Assembly (NCBI GenBank): GCA_947179195.1
Contig: CAMXAS010000086.1
Span: forward strand, 1-5,890
From: an uncultured Bacteroidales bacterium
GTDB lineage: Bacteria > Bacteroidota > Bacteroidia > Bacteroidales > P3
Length of the DNA stretch: 5,890 bases
Reading direction: 5' to 3'
Made by a program: the position numbers and the translations under genes. Below the pieces are notes generated by a model that saw only the letters and a list, made by a program, of their open reading frames with translations, ran no database searches and was not told the origin of the DNA. Position 1 is the stretch's first letter, and the number at the start of each line of letters is the position of its first letter. Positions 1-5,890 of the stretch are shown piece by piece.

Positions 1-3000
1 GCTGCACGGTTTACGTCACGGTAACCGACCGCTTCGGTTGCCGCAACACCGACAGCGTAAGCCTCTCCACGATAGCCTACGACACGTTGCAAGTCAAGAT
101 AGAAGGCTTCGTCGATAGGGAATCCTGCGCCGAACCGACGGGCGTTGACGTTACTTGGAAACGCATCGCCGGCGGTCTGACGGCCACGGCCGACGGCCTG
201 ACCAACGTCAACAACGGCGGCTCGTGGTCGCCCAATGCCTTCGGCGCCGACAGCATCCCGGCCCGCGGTGAGTTGCGTTACACCGTAACCGGCAACGAAG
301 CCGGTAGCATGGTGGGTCTGAGCTATCAGGATAGACCGAACAGCACGCTCTACATCGACTACGCGTTCTACATCACCAACTACGATGCCGACCCGCACCG
401 CCTCTACATCTACGAACGCGGCGCCTATGTGGCCAACGCGGGCACCTACCGCGTAGGCGACCAGCTGACGATTGAACGCAACGACGGCATCATATCCTAC
501 TACCGTTCCGGTCAGCTCGTTTACCGCCATAAGGAACACGGGGCCGGTTCGCTCTATGCCGACGTGGCTACCTATTATCCCAACAACAAGTTGGGTAGCA
601 TCGAAATGCTGACCGTGGAACAGGCCTACAGCCTGACCTCGACCGTCCGCAACGGTGGCGATGCGCCGCGCTACACCTGGTACGTCAACGGTGCGGTGAA
701 GGGCAACGACTCCGTCCTGCCGGCCACGGTACAGCTGCACAGCTTCGACACGATTGTCCTGCACGTGGCTTCCTCGTTCAAGTGCCCGTCCTGTCCGGAG
801 GTATCCGACACGGTTATCCTCGACAGCCTGGAGGCTTACGAACGTCTTGAACTGACGTTGAGCGAAGAAACGCACGGTTGCGTGGGCGACAGCAGCTATT
901 TCACGGTTCATACGGCTTACGCGCCGGCCGGTGCCCAATTGACCTACCGCTGGTACCGCAACGAGGTCTTCATGGGCGAGACCACGGATTCGGTACGCGG
1001 CTTCGAGAACGTGGTCAGCGGCGAGTTGTTCAGGGCCGAGGCCTACATCACCAACCTGACCTGCGTGCTCAACCATGCCGGCAACCCGGCCCATACGCCG
1101 GTGCTCCGGACCAACCACAAGCCGATTCTGACGTTGGGCGCTAAGTTGGCTGTTACCCCGCGCAACGCCATCTGCCAGTACGAAACCGTCCGTATCAACG
1201 CGGCCGTGACCAACGGCGGTCAGAACCCGACCATCATCTGGTTCTTGAACGACAAGGAAGTATCGCGCGAAACGTCCTATATCACCGACAGCCTCCGCAA
1301 CGGCGACAAGGTGTTCGCCCGCGTCATGCCGTCGGATGACGTTCTGTGTCCCAATGTCGATAGCGTTGACAGCCAGCCGGTAACGCTGACCGTGGCCGAA
1401 TCGCCCACCGTCCGCATCCCGCAGAACGATACCATCGTTGACTACGGTCAGGAAGCCTTCATCTCGGGTGAGGTAACGTCCACGCGTCCTTACACGTTCG
1501 AATGGCTGCCGGCCTACGACCTCGTATCGCCCAGATCGCAGTCCACGCTCGTAAGACCGCGCAGCGGCCGCAGCTATACGTTCCGTGCCGTCAACGACCT
1601 CGGTTGCTACTCCAACGAGGAGAGCGTCTATGTCGATGTACGCGTTTGCCCGAGCGTATCGGCCCGCACGGCGGACGTCACGGTTTGCGCGGGCGACAGC
1701 AGCGCGCTCTCGGTTTACGTCGTCAACTACGGCAACTCCGGCCACAGCTATGTATGGCAGATTTCGACCGACTTCGGCGCCACCTATACCGATATCCCGG
1801 CTTCCGACAGCCGCTTCAAGAACCTCGGTCAGACGCTGTCCGTCCGGAACGTGACGGCCAATATGGATGCCGCCACGGGCATGATGTTCCGTTGCCGCGT
1901 CGTTCCCGGCCGCGAAGACTGCCAGGAGGTTTACTCCGGTGCGTGCAAGTTCCACATCACGCCGGTTCCGGATATGAGCGTGAAGATTAACGGCAACAAC
2001 GAGGCCTGCGCCGGCGAAAACATGACGTTCACCGCCGAAGTCAAGGGCCTGTCTTCCAGCGAACCCTATTCGCTCGACTGGTACCTGAACGGTAGCCGTC
2101 TGGCCGCCCAGTCGGCGCGGATATCCTTCAATACGCTCAGCGACGGCGATACGTTGAGCGTCGTGCTGACCCACGCCACCAACCGTTGCATCTCGCAACT
2201 CAAGGCCGGCGACAGCGTCAAGCTGAACATCCACGCCAAGCCCGCCCTGACGGTTTGCGGCGACACGGCGGTATTCAAGCGCGACTCCGCCTTCCTCTAC
2301 GCGTCCGTGGACGGCCCGCAGCCCCATACGTTCAAGTGGACGCCGGCGGCCAACCTCTATGCGCCCAACGAAGGCTCGACTTACACCCGTCCGATGACGA
2401 GCAGCCGCGTCTTCAGCCTGACCGCTTCGAACGCTTACGGTTGCGACACCACGACCGAGGTTTACGTCCGCGTCATGGACAGCTGCCTCGAATCCCTCAG
2501 ACTTGAAGGGCCCGGCCAGATTTGCGCCGACAGCCTCATCACATACAGAGCCGTCGTGACGGGCGGTCTCACCCCCGTGGATTACACCATCACGTGGATG
2601 TCCGACCCGTTGATCAACGGTATCGTCGATAGCGTCAACTCGCCGTTCGTCAAGATCCGTCCGGATGTCGGCAATACGCGCCTGTATGTCACGGTAACCG
2701 ATATCAGCGCCCACGCCGCCAAGTGTCCCAAGCCGATACTGGCCGATTCGCTGGATATCCGTCCGTCTGAAAAACAGACCTTGACCGCCTCCATCGAACT
2801 GACGACGCCGGGCGAGTTCTGCGCCGGCACCCAGCCGATGAGCTTCCGCGTCACGACCTACGCCGACGGTGAACCTTGGACGCTCAACGGCCGCTACCAC
2901 TGGTACCGCGTCCGCAACAGCCGGATTGCGAACCTGGGCTATGGCGCCGCCACTTACACGGCCTACGACGCGCAGGACGGCGACCGCTTCTTCGCCGTGG

Positions 3001-5890
3001 CCGAAGCCGACTACCGCGAATGCCTCTACAACTACACCGCCGCGACCGATACGCTGACGGTAAGCTACCTGCCTTATCCGCCGGCCTTCGGCGCCAACAA
3101 GGCCATTTCCTACGGCCTGATTAACTGCTCGCCCGATACGGCGGCCATCGAAATCGTCATGGACGGCGACCGCAGCCTGTTCGAATACAGCATCGACAGC
3201 GGCCGCACGTTCCAGTCGTCCCCGATATTCTCGCCGGTAGATGAGGGCGACTACTATACGGCGGTACGTTATATCGACGGCACGTGCGTCCGTTACAGCG
3301 ATGTCCTGCTGCACATCCATGTCGCGCACGACAGCCTGCCGCGTCTGACGCCGGCCCCGGATGCCGACTACTGCATCGGCGACACGATGGCGCCCTTGAA
3401 GACGCGCGCCACGGTAGCGGGCGCCATTGTCCGCTGGTACGCCGAAGACAGCTGCGAGACCTTGCTCGGCGAGGGCGACAGCCTCGATATCAACGCTATG
3501 GAACTGGGTGTGGGCCTGCATATGTTCTACGCCCGTCAGGAAATGACCAACTGCAAGGGTCTGTCCGTAGAGACTTTGGTCAATGTCGTGGGCAAGGATA
3601 CGGCGGGCGTTACCTATACGTTCGCGGCCTCCGACATCCGTCCGTGTTTGGCCGAGCCGGTTGAACTTTACTTCCTGCCGGATGTAGAGGCGGGCTTCGA
3701 CTTCAGCGGTACGGTTACGTTGACCATGACGCCGGTCATCGGCGGGGTACTGTCGCCGGAGAACGCCTACACGCAGACCTATGCGCCGGATATCCACCGC
3801 GTACCCGATACGTTGACCATGCCGCTGAACTACGATACCGTAGTCTTGACGGCGGTTTACAACTACACCACGCTTTGCGAGGACGAAGCGCGCACGGTTT
3901 ACGCCACCGATACGCTCACGCTCATGACGTTCGGCCCGCTCGCCGGCCATGTCATCGAAGCGGAACAGCTGTTGCTCAAGGGTGAGACGCCGGATACGCT
4001 CCGCGGCACGATCGCCGAGGGCGAACGTGCGGATTACCGGTACGGCTGGATTGAATACACGGCCGACCCGACCGTGGATCCGTCGGCCGCGGGTGTTCTC
4101 GTCGGCACCGAAAAGAACCATGCGCCCGAGGCGTCCGACGTAACGCGCTACTTCCGCCGCATCGCCTCCTACGGTACGGGTGCTTGCCCCGACACCTCCA
4201 ACACGGTACGGGTAGCCGTCCGCGACAAGCTCCACCTGCTGCCGCCGACCGATACCGTCTGCGCCGGCATGGAGTCCACGCTTGAGCTTGCCGATGTGGA
4301 AGGTCTTGCCAAATGGTATCTGTTGTACAGTCCGGACGGCACCTTCGATACGACCGATGCCGGTCTGGCGCAGAAAGTCGCCGGCTCCGACAACTTCAAG
4401 CCCGCCGTCGTAACCGAAAGCGGTTACTATACGGTTATCGGCGTCAGCGCCGTTGACGGCCGCCTCTTCTACAGTGACACCGCCTGCGTTTACCACCAGC
4501 CGGCCATCGGCAACAACCGCATCGGCTTCATCGGCCGTGATTTCAGCTCCGACGACACCATCGTCTGCCCGGGCGAGGCGGTCGGCCTCCACGGCAGCCT
4601 GCCCACGGGTGGTAACGGCGAATACCGCTATACCTACTACAGCCGCACGGCTTCGGGTGCGTTCGCGCCCATCGCGGCCCCGATGACGGCCGCCCTGATG
4701 TCGGCCATGCCGGCTGCGGCTACGGCTGTGGCCACCGGCGAAGACACGTTGTTCTACAGCGAGCCGCTCACGGAAAGCACGTGGTTCGTCCGTTGCGTGG
4801 AATCGGGCTATTGCAAGTCGTTCAGCGAGGATACCGTTTACGTGGAAGTTGAAAGATACCGCGAACCGGCCGTCGAAATCGATCTGGTCAACCAGTTCTG
4901 CGGCACCGAGCCGTTCACGGCGGCGCTCGTCTCGGCGGTTGATACCGGCGTTTACCCGACGTTCCAGTGGTATGTGAACGGTCTGCCCTTCGACGGTGCG
5001 ACGCGCGATTCGCTCATCTCGCACGATGTGGTCAACGGCGATACCGTTTACCTCGTCGTCAAACCCGACTACAAGGATTGCCATTGCCCGGGTCCGGATT
5101 CCATCCTGTCCAACAAACTCCCGGTACGCAAGAGCGACTATATGGAAGCCTTCCTGCGTCTGCCCGACACGGTCTGCGAACAGTCCGTCGTGCCGGTGGG
5201 CGGCCGCTTCCGCGTCGGCTTCAACTTGAATCCGAAATACACGTGGTTCATCGACGACGAAGTCTTCCTCACGACCACGGGTGCCGACACCTTGGTTTCG
5301 ATACCGTCCAACTTTACGCACGGCGTCGATAGCCTCAGGGTTCATGCCGTCATGGAGGCGGTATCCGGCTGCAACGGCCAGACCGTCTATGGTTATTCCG
5401 ATACGCTGACGGTTTATGTGAACCGTGTAAGGAACAATACGATTGCGGGCGACACCGCCGTTTGCGAGAAAGAACCGGTACGCGTTGCGGGTAGCGTCGC
5501 CACCGGCTATTTCGAACGGCTGAACTACGCTTATCTGTACAGCCGCACCGCCGAAGGCCCGTGGTACAAGCTCTCGGGCGACGGTACGCCGGTAACCGAC
5601 GGCTCTGCCGCCGTCGATACGGCCGCGCCGGCGGCTACGGTCAGCGGCACGACGCTCCACTTCCCGTCCTTGACCGACACGCTCCGCGTACGCCGCATCG
5701 CCTACAGCCCCGACCGCCTGTGCGCCGACACCACCGAGGCCGTGACCCTGACCCCGATACCTTACCGTCATCCGAAGCTGGCGGCGGCCCTGAGCACCGA
5801 CCGTCTCTGCGGTAACGACAACTTCTCCATCCGTCTGGTTGACAGCACCGGCTATCTGAGCGCCAACTCCACCTATGCGTGGTATCACCA
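1..5890 (+). CDS. Giant multi-domain Ig/PKD-like repeat surface protein, internal fragment (both ends missing)
   Basis: This is one uninterrupted reading frame whose first complete codon is at 3 and last at 5888, giving 1,962 residues with no stop and no frameshift. No start codon can be assigned: the first in-frame ATG (309) lies within a folded domain that is already open upstream. The translation is almost entirely beta-rich, with about 20 units of 80-120 residues. Typical unit marks are an early V-C-x-G-[DE], a central W-Y-x-N-G, an N-G-D-T-V before a late strand, a late Cys, and a closing D-T-L-T-V. These are hallmarks of giant Bacteroidota surface proteins, often exported by the type IX system and involved in adhesion or gliding. 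The signal peptide and any C-terminal sorting domain would lie outside the window, so export route and anchoring are inferred. No enzyme motif is seen. Coding status is very secure; the adhesin or structural role is a family-based inference. Confidence 0.93.
3..77 (+). other. Unit 0: C-terminal end of a PKD-like unit (residues 1-25)
   Basis: The window opens in the last strands of a unit. The run V-T-V-T-D-R-F-G-C at residues 5-13, followed by N-T-D-S-V, is the usual closing pattern of Bacteroidota PKD-like units and matches the ends of units 5 and 8 (A-V-N-D-L-G-C and A-S-N-A-Y-G-C). The core Trp and the earlier strands lie upstream of the window. Confidence 0.55.
144..617 (+). other. Jelly-roll (concanavalin/SPRY-like) domain, residues 48-205
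   Basis: This segment breaks the Ig-like pattern. It starts with V-D-V-T-W (Trp52), continues through a G-G-S-W turn (Trp75), a strand T-L-Y-I-D-Y-A-F-Y-I, then R-L-Y-I-Y-E-R-G. It ends with T-Y-R-V-G-D-Q-L-T-I-E-R (148-159) and I-S-Y-Y-R-S-G-Q-L-V-Y (164-174). The 'Y-x-x-G-D-x-L-x-V ... V-x-Y-Y-x-N-G-x-x-x-Y' hairpin is typical of bacterial concanavalin-like and SPRY-like beta-sandwiches found between Ig/PKD units in Bacteroidota surface proteins. Such domains often bind glycans or proteins. No ligand-binding residue can be assigned here. It is the only domain of this kind in the window and the best candidate for a binding head. Confidence 0.7.
600..839 (+). other. Unit 2: Ig-like WY-NG unit (residues 200-279)
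   Basis: The core is Y-T-W-Y-V-N-G around Trp226, and the unit ends with S-D-T-V-I-L-D. It lacks the usual early Cys. It carries a C-P-S-C motif (Cys261, Cys264) where most units have a single late Cys. The N-terminal strands are short because the unit follows directly on the jelly-roll domain, so its exact boundary is uncertain. Confidence 0.65.
840..1124 (+). other. Unit 3: Ig-like WY unit (residues 280-374)
   Basis: An early H-G-C-V-G-D (Cys293), core Y-R-W-Y-R-N at Trp317, and late L-T-C-V (Cys354) form the full Ig-like signature. The strand that usually reads N-G-D-x-V is V-S-G-E-L-F here. The two cysteines are placed where a cross-sheet disulfide would be expected. Confidence 0.7.
1125..1403 (+). 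other. Unit 4: Ig-like unit (residues 375-467)
   Basis: The early A-I-C-Q-Y-E (Cys391), the core I-I-W-F-L-N-D at Trp413, L-R-N-G-D-K-V-F-A-R-V, and the late V-L-C-P-N (Cys449) are all present. The closing strand is V-T-L-T-V. The Tyr after Trp is replaced by Phe. Confidence 0.7.
1404..1649 (+). other. Unit 5: PKD-like unit (residues 468-549)
   Basis: The core is Y-T-F-E-W-L-P-A-Y-D-L (Trp501). It is followed by a polar linker, S-Y-T-F-R-A-V-N-D-L-G-C (Cys535) and the closing E-S-V-Y-V-D-V. The W-x-P-A-x-x-L and late G-C are the classic signature of PKD-type units in Bacteroidota gliding and adhesin proteins. It aligns residue by residue with unit 8. It has no early Cys, as expected for this class. 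Confidence 0.75.
1650..1973 (+). other. Unit 6: Ig-like 'WQ-STD' unit (residues 550-657)
   Basis: This unit has T-V-C-A-G-D (Cys562), then Y-V-W-Q-I-S-T-D-F-G-A-T-Y (Trp585), and M-F-R-C-R-V-V-P with a later D-C-Q-E-V (Cys640). The W-Q-x-S-T-D-x-G-x-x-[YW] pattern, followed by a long loop and an R-C-x-V-x strand, is a recognised variant of the Bacteroidota Ig-like repeat, distinct from the WY-NG units around it. It has extra cysteines compared with neighbours. Confidence 0.7.
1974..2240 (+). other. Unit 7: Ig-like WY-NG unit (residues 658-746)
   Basis: This is one of the most canonical units. It has E-A-C-A-G-E (Cys669), L-D-W-Y-L-N-G at Trp693, L-S-D-G-D-T-L-S-V-V-L, and N-R-C-I-S (Cys729), closing with D-S-V-K-L-N-I. 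It sits between the two complete PKD-like units 5 and 8, together with unit 6. Confidence 0.75.
2241..2486 (+). other. Unit 8: PKD-like unit (residues 747-828)
   Basis: The core F-K-W-T-P-A-A-N-L (Trp779), then V-F-S-L-T-A-S-N-A-Y-G-C (Cys814) and T-E-V-Y-V-R-V, match unit 5 with the same spacing (35 versus 34 residues from Trp to the G-C cysteine). No further PKD-like unit is seen after it in the window. Confidence 0.75.
2487..2777 (+). other. Unit 9: divergent Ig-like unit (residues 829-925)
   Basis: The early G-Q-I-C-A-D (Cys841), a Trp in Y-T-I-T-W-M (Trp865) and a late A-A-K-C-P (Cys908) support the fold. The WY-NG core is not conserved, however: Met follows Trp and the N-G lies further on in P-L-I-N-G. 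The strand R-L-Y-V-T-V-T-D resembles PKD-like units, so the class is uncertain. Confidence 0.6.
2778..3083 (+). other. Unit 10: Ig-like WY unit (residues 926-1027)
   Basis: The unit has G-E-F-C-A-G-T (Cys940), R-Y-H-W-Y-R-V at Trp967, A-Q-D-G-D-R-F-F-A-V, and R-E-C-L-Y (Cys1007), closing with T-D-T-L-T-V. It is longer than the other WY units because of extra residues between the first strand and the core Trp. It ends in a Pro-rich linker (L-P-Y-P-P, 1023-1027). Confidence 0.68.
3084..3329 (+). other. Unit 11: SprB-like 'YSIDSG' unit (residues 1028-1109)
   Basis: The segment F-E-Y-S-I-D-S-G-R-T-F-Q-S-S (1060-1073), followed by an x-F-x-x-V-x-x-G-x-Y-Y strand and D-G-T-C-V (Cys1095), matches the 'Y-S-I-D-G-G-x-x-F-Q-S-S ... 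G-x-Y-x-V-x-V-x-D-x-x-G-C' pattern. That pattern is common in SprB-type repeats of gliding and adhesion proteins. An early I-N-C-S (Cys1042) could pair with Cys1095. It is the only unit of this class here. Confidence 0.68.
3330..3593 (+). other. Unit 12: compact Ig-like WY unit (residues 1110-1197)
   Basis: The sequence runs D-Y-C-I-G-D-T (Cys1124), A-I-V-R-W-Y-A (Trp1145), a G-V-G-L-H-M-F-Y-A-R-Q strand, and T-N-C-K-G-L-S (Cys1184). This is the short Ig-like form with 'Y-C-x-G-D-x-x-x-x-L' at its start and 'F-Y-x-x-Q' before the late Cys, widespread at the C-terminal side of Bacteroidota surface proteins. An extra Cys lies in D-S-C-E, just after the core. Confidence 0.7.
3594..3935 (+). other. 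Unit 13: unclassified beta-rich unit (residues 1198-1311)
   Basis: I do not recognise this unit. It has no Trp at all, whereas every other complete unit has one at its core. It still has alternating hydrophobic strands (P-V-E-L-Y-F-L-P; S-G-T-V-T-L-T-M-T-P; D-T-V-V-L-T-A-V-Y-N-Y), one cysteine early (1215) and one late (1292), and the closing T-D-T-L-T-L. It probably keeps a two-sheet sandwich with a reworked core. It could also be part of a larger domain formed with unit 14. Confidence 0.5.
3936..4226 (+). other. Unit 14: 'SRTA-type' long unit, first copy (residues 1312-1408)
   Basis: The unit starts L-L-L-K-G-E-T-P-D-T-L-R-G-T, reads Y-R-Y-G-W-I around Trp1349, and later has T-R-Y-F-R-R-I-A-S and G-A-C-P-D-T-S-N (Cys1395). 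It shares the overall plan of units 16 and 19, including the F-x-R-R-I-A strand. It has Lys1326 where those have the early Cys, so it lacks the predicted disulfide. Its central loop is shorter. Confidence 0.62.
4227..4502 (+). other. Unit 15: Ig-like WY unit (residues 1409-1500)
   Basis: The early D-T-V-C-A-G (Cys1420), core A-K-W-Y-L-L-Y at Trp1438, E-S-G-Y-Y-T-V-I-G-V strand and late T-A-C-V (Cys1495) resemble the compact form seen in unit 12. The loop after the core (S-P-D-G-T-F-D-T-T-D) is long and acidic. Confidence 0.65.
4503..4862 (+). other. Unit 16: 'SRTA-type' long unit, second copy (residues 1501-1620)
   Basis: The order is D-T-I-V-C-P-G-E (Cys1522), G-S-L-P-T-G-G-N-G-E-Y-R-Y, Y-Y-S-R-T-A-S-G (1545-1552), an Ala-rich loop, W-F-V-R-C-V-E-S-G-Y-C (Cys1604), and E-D-T-V-Y-V-E-V. 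The 'L-x-G-S-x-P-T-G-G-x-G-x-Y-x-Y' and 'W-F-x-R-x-V-x-S-G-x-C' strings are well known in large Bacteroidota surface proteins. At about 120 residues it is the longest repeat unit here because of its loop. Confidence 0.68.
4665..4745 (+). other. Ala/Met-rich low-complexity loop in unit 16 (residues 1555-1581)
   Basis: Between the S-R-T-A-S-G strand and the T-L-F-Y strand lies a stretch dominated by Ala, Met, Thr and Pro, including M-T-A-A-L-M-S-A-M-P-A-A-A-T-A-V. It is unlike the beta-rich context. It stays in frame, and its codon use is like that of its surroundings. It is probably an exposed flexible or short helical loop. Unit 19 has a loop of similar length at the same place. Confidence 0.6.
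4863..5138 (+). other. Unit 17: Ig-like WY-NG unit (residues 1621-1712)
   Basis: A canonical unit, with N-Q-F-C-G-T-E (Cys1633), F-Q-W-Y-V-N-G at Trp1656, V-V-N-G-D-T-V-Y-L-V-V, and a late D-C-H-C-P-G (Cys1693, Cys1695). The doubled late cysteine recalls the C-P-S-C of unit 2. Confidence 0.74.
5139..5429 (+). other. Unit 18: Ig-like unit (residues 1713-1809)
   Basis: The unit reads D-T-V-C-E-Q (Cys1725), K-Y-T-W-F-I-D-D at Trp1748, G-V-D-S-L-R-V-H-A-V, and V-S-G-C-N-G-Q (Cys1790), closing with S-D-T-L-T-V-Y-V. It lies directly after unit 17 and before a third SRTA-type unit. Confidence 0.7.
5430..5771 (+). other. Unit 19: 'SRTA-type' long unit, third copy (residues 1810-1923)
   Basis: It reads A-G-D-T-A-V-C-E-K-E (Cys1821), L-N-Y-A-Y-L-Y-S-R-T-A-E-G-P-W-Y (Trp1854), then a Gly/Ala/Thr-rich loop (about 1858-1884). 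It ends with T-L-R-V-R-R-I-A-Y-S and R-L-C-A-D-T-T (Cys1907). The Y-S-R-T-A-x-G block and the loop position match unit 16 closely, which suggests that the two share a recent common ancestor. Confidence 0.68.
5772..5890 (+). other. Unit 20: start of an Ig-like WY unit, cut by the window end (residues 1924-1962+)
   Basis: The early D-R-L-C-G-N-D (about residue 1936) and the core T-Y-A-W-Y-H at Trp1960 are visible before the sequence stops. The spacing fits the Ig-like class of units 17 and 18. The protein therefore continues past the window. Confidence 0.65.

Noticed and set aside
309..311. In-frame ATG as a possible start of the protein
   Set aside because: The frame is open upstream, and residues 48-102 are already part of the same jelly-roll domain that this Met lies in.
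783..794. C-P-S-C as a thioredoxin-like or zinc-binding site
   Set aside because: No thioredoxin fold or second Cys pair is present; it sits in the late-Cys position of an Ig-like unit.
1502..1990. A 162-residue + strand open frame starting at ATG 1502
   Set aside because: It is out of frame with the main gene, is very rich in Arg, Pro and Gly, and has no recognisable domain. It is a shadow of the GC-rich codons of the real frame, which shows coherent domains over the same bases.
2582..2854. A 90-residue minus-strand open frame
   Set aside because: It is antisense to units 9-10, with no ribosome-binding context or domain. The other minus-strand frames at 2066-2278 and 4169-4399 were rejected for the same reason.
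3284..3664. A 126-residue + strand open frame
   Set aside because: It overlaps units 11-13 of the real protein in another frame and has Arg/Gly/Pro-biased composition typical of frameshifted GC-rich coding DNA.
3..5888. Possible frameshift or pseudogene
   Set aside because: The frame was followed codon by codon to the end without a stop, and unit patterns persist in the same frame from both ends, so there is no sign of decay.
1..5890. CRISPR array, tRNA, rRNA, insertion sequence, phage or defence-system genes
   Set aside because: No direct DNA repeats with spacers, no cloverleaf-like or rRNA-like segment, no transposase or nuclease motifs. All of the sequence is accounted for by one coding frame.

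Overview
The whole window lies inside one very large protein gene. The + strand frame whose codons begin at position 3 is open from the first complete codon (3) to the last (5888). That is 1,962 codons with no stop, and both the start and the end of the gene lie outside the window. There is no intergenic DNA, RNA gene, promoter, terminator, mobile element or CRISPR array. Residue numbers below are counted from the codon at position 3, so residue number = codon start / 3.

The encoded protein is a modular beta-sandwich surface protein of about 20 units of roughly 80-120 residues. From the N-terminal side the layout is: the tail of a PKD-like unit (1-25); a jelly-roll, concanavalin/SPRY-like domain (48-205); three Ig-like units with a Trp-Tyr or Trp-Phe core (about 200-467); a PKD-like unit (468-549); two Ig-like units (550-746); a second complete PKD-like unit (747-828); two Ig-like units (829-1027); a SprB-like unit with a YSIDSG core (1028-1109); a compact WY unit (1110-1197); an unclassified sandwich without Trp (1198-1311); then a stretch in which a long 'SRTA' type of unit (1312-1408, 1501-1620, 1810-1923) alternates with WY/Ig-like units. 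The last unit is cut by the window edge just after its core Trp.

This style of unit (V-C-x-G-[DE] near the start, W-Y-x-N-G in the middle, N-G-D-T-V before a late strand, a late Cys, then D-T-L-T-V at the end) is familiar from giant adhesins and gliding- or type IX secretion-associated proteins of Bacteroidota. Base composition is high for that phylum (about 60% G+C in hand-counted stretches), with strong preference for ACG, GCC, GGC, GAC and CGC/CGT codons. A GC-rich member of the Bacteroidales (for example a Rikenellaceae/Alistipes-like gut lineage) is plausible, but the genus cannot be read from this window.

No catalytic domain is visible. The likely role is an extracellular stalk, adhesin or matrix protein, possibly with glycan binding by the jelly-roll domain. 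Points worth a second look are the mosaic unit order, a roughly fourfold excess of D-[S/T]-hydrophobic triplets that match the Bacteroides O-glycosylation sequon, near-regular cysteine pairing, variable Ala-rich loops in the 'SRTA' units, and one unit (1198-1311) that fits no family I recognise.
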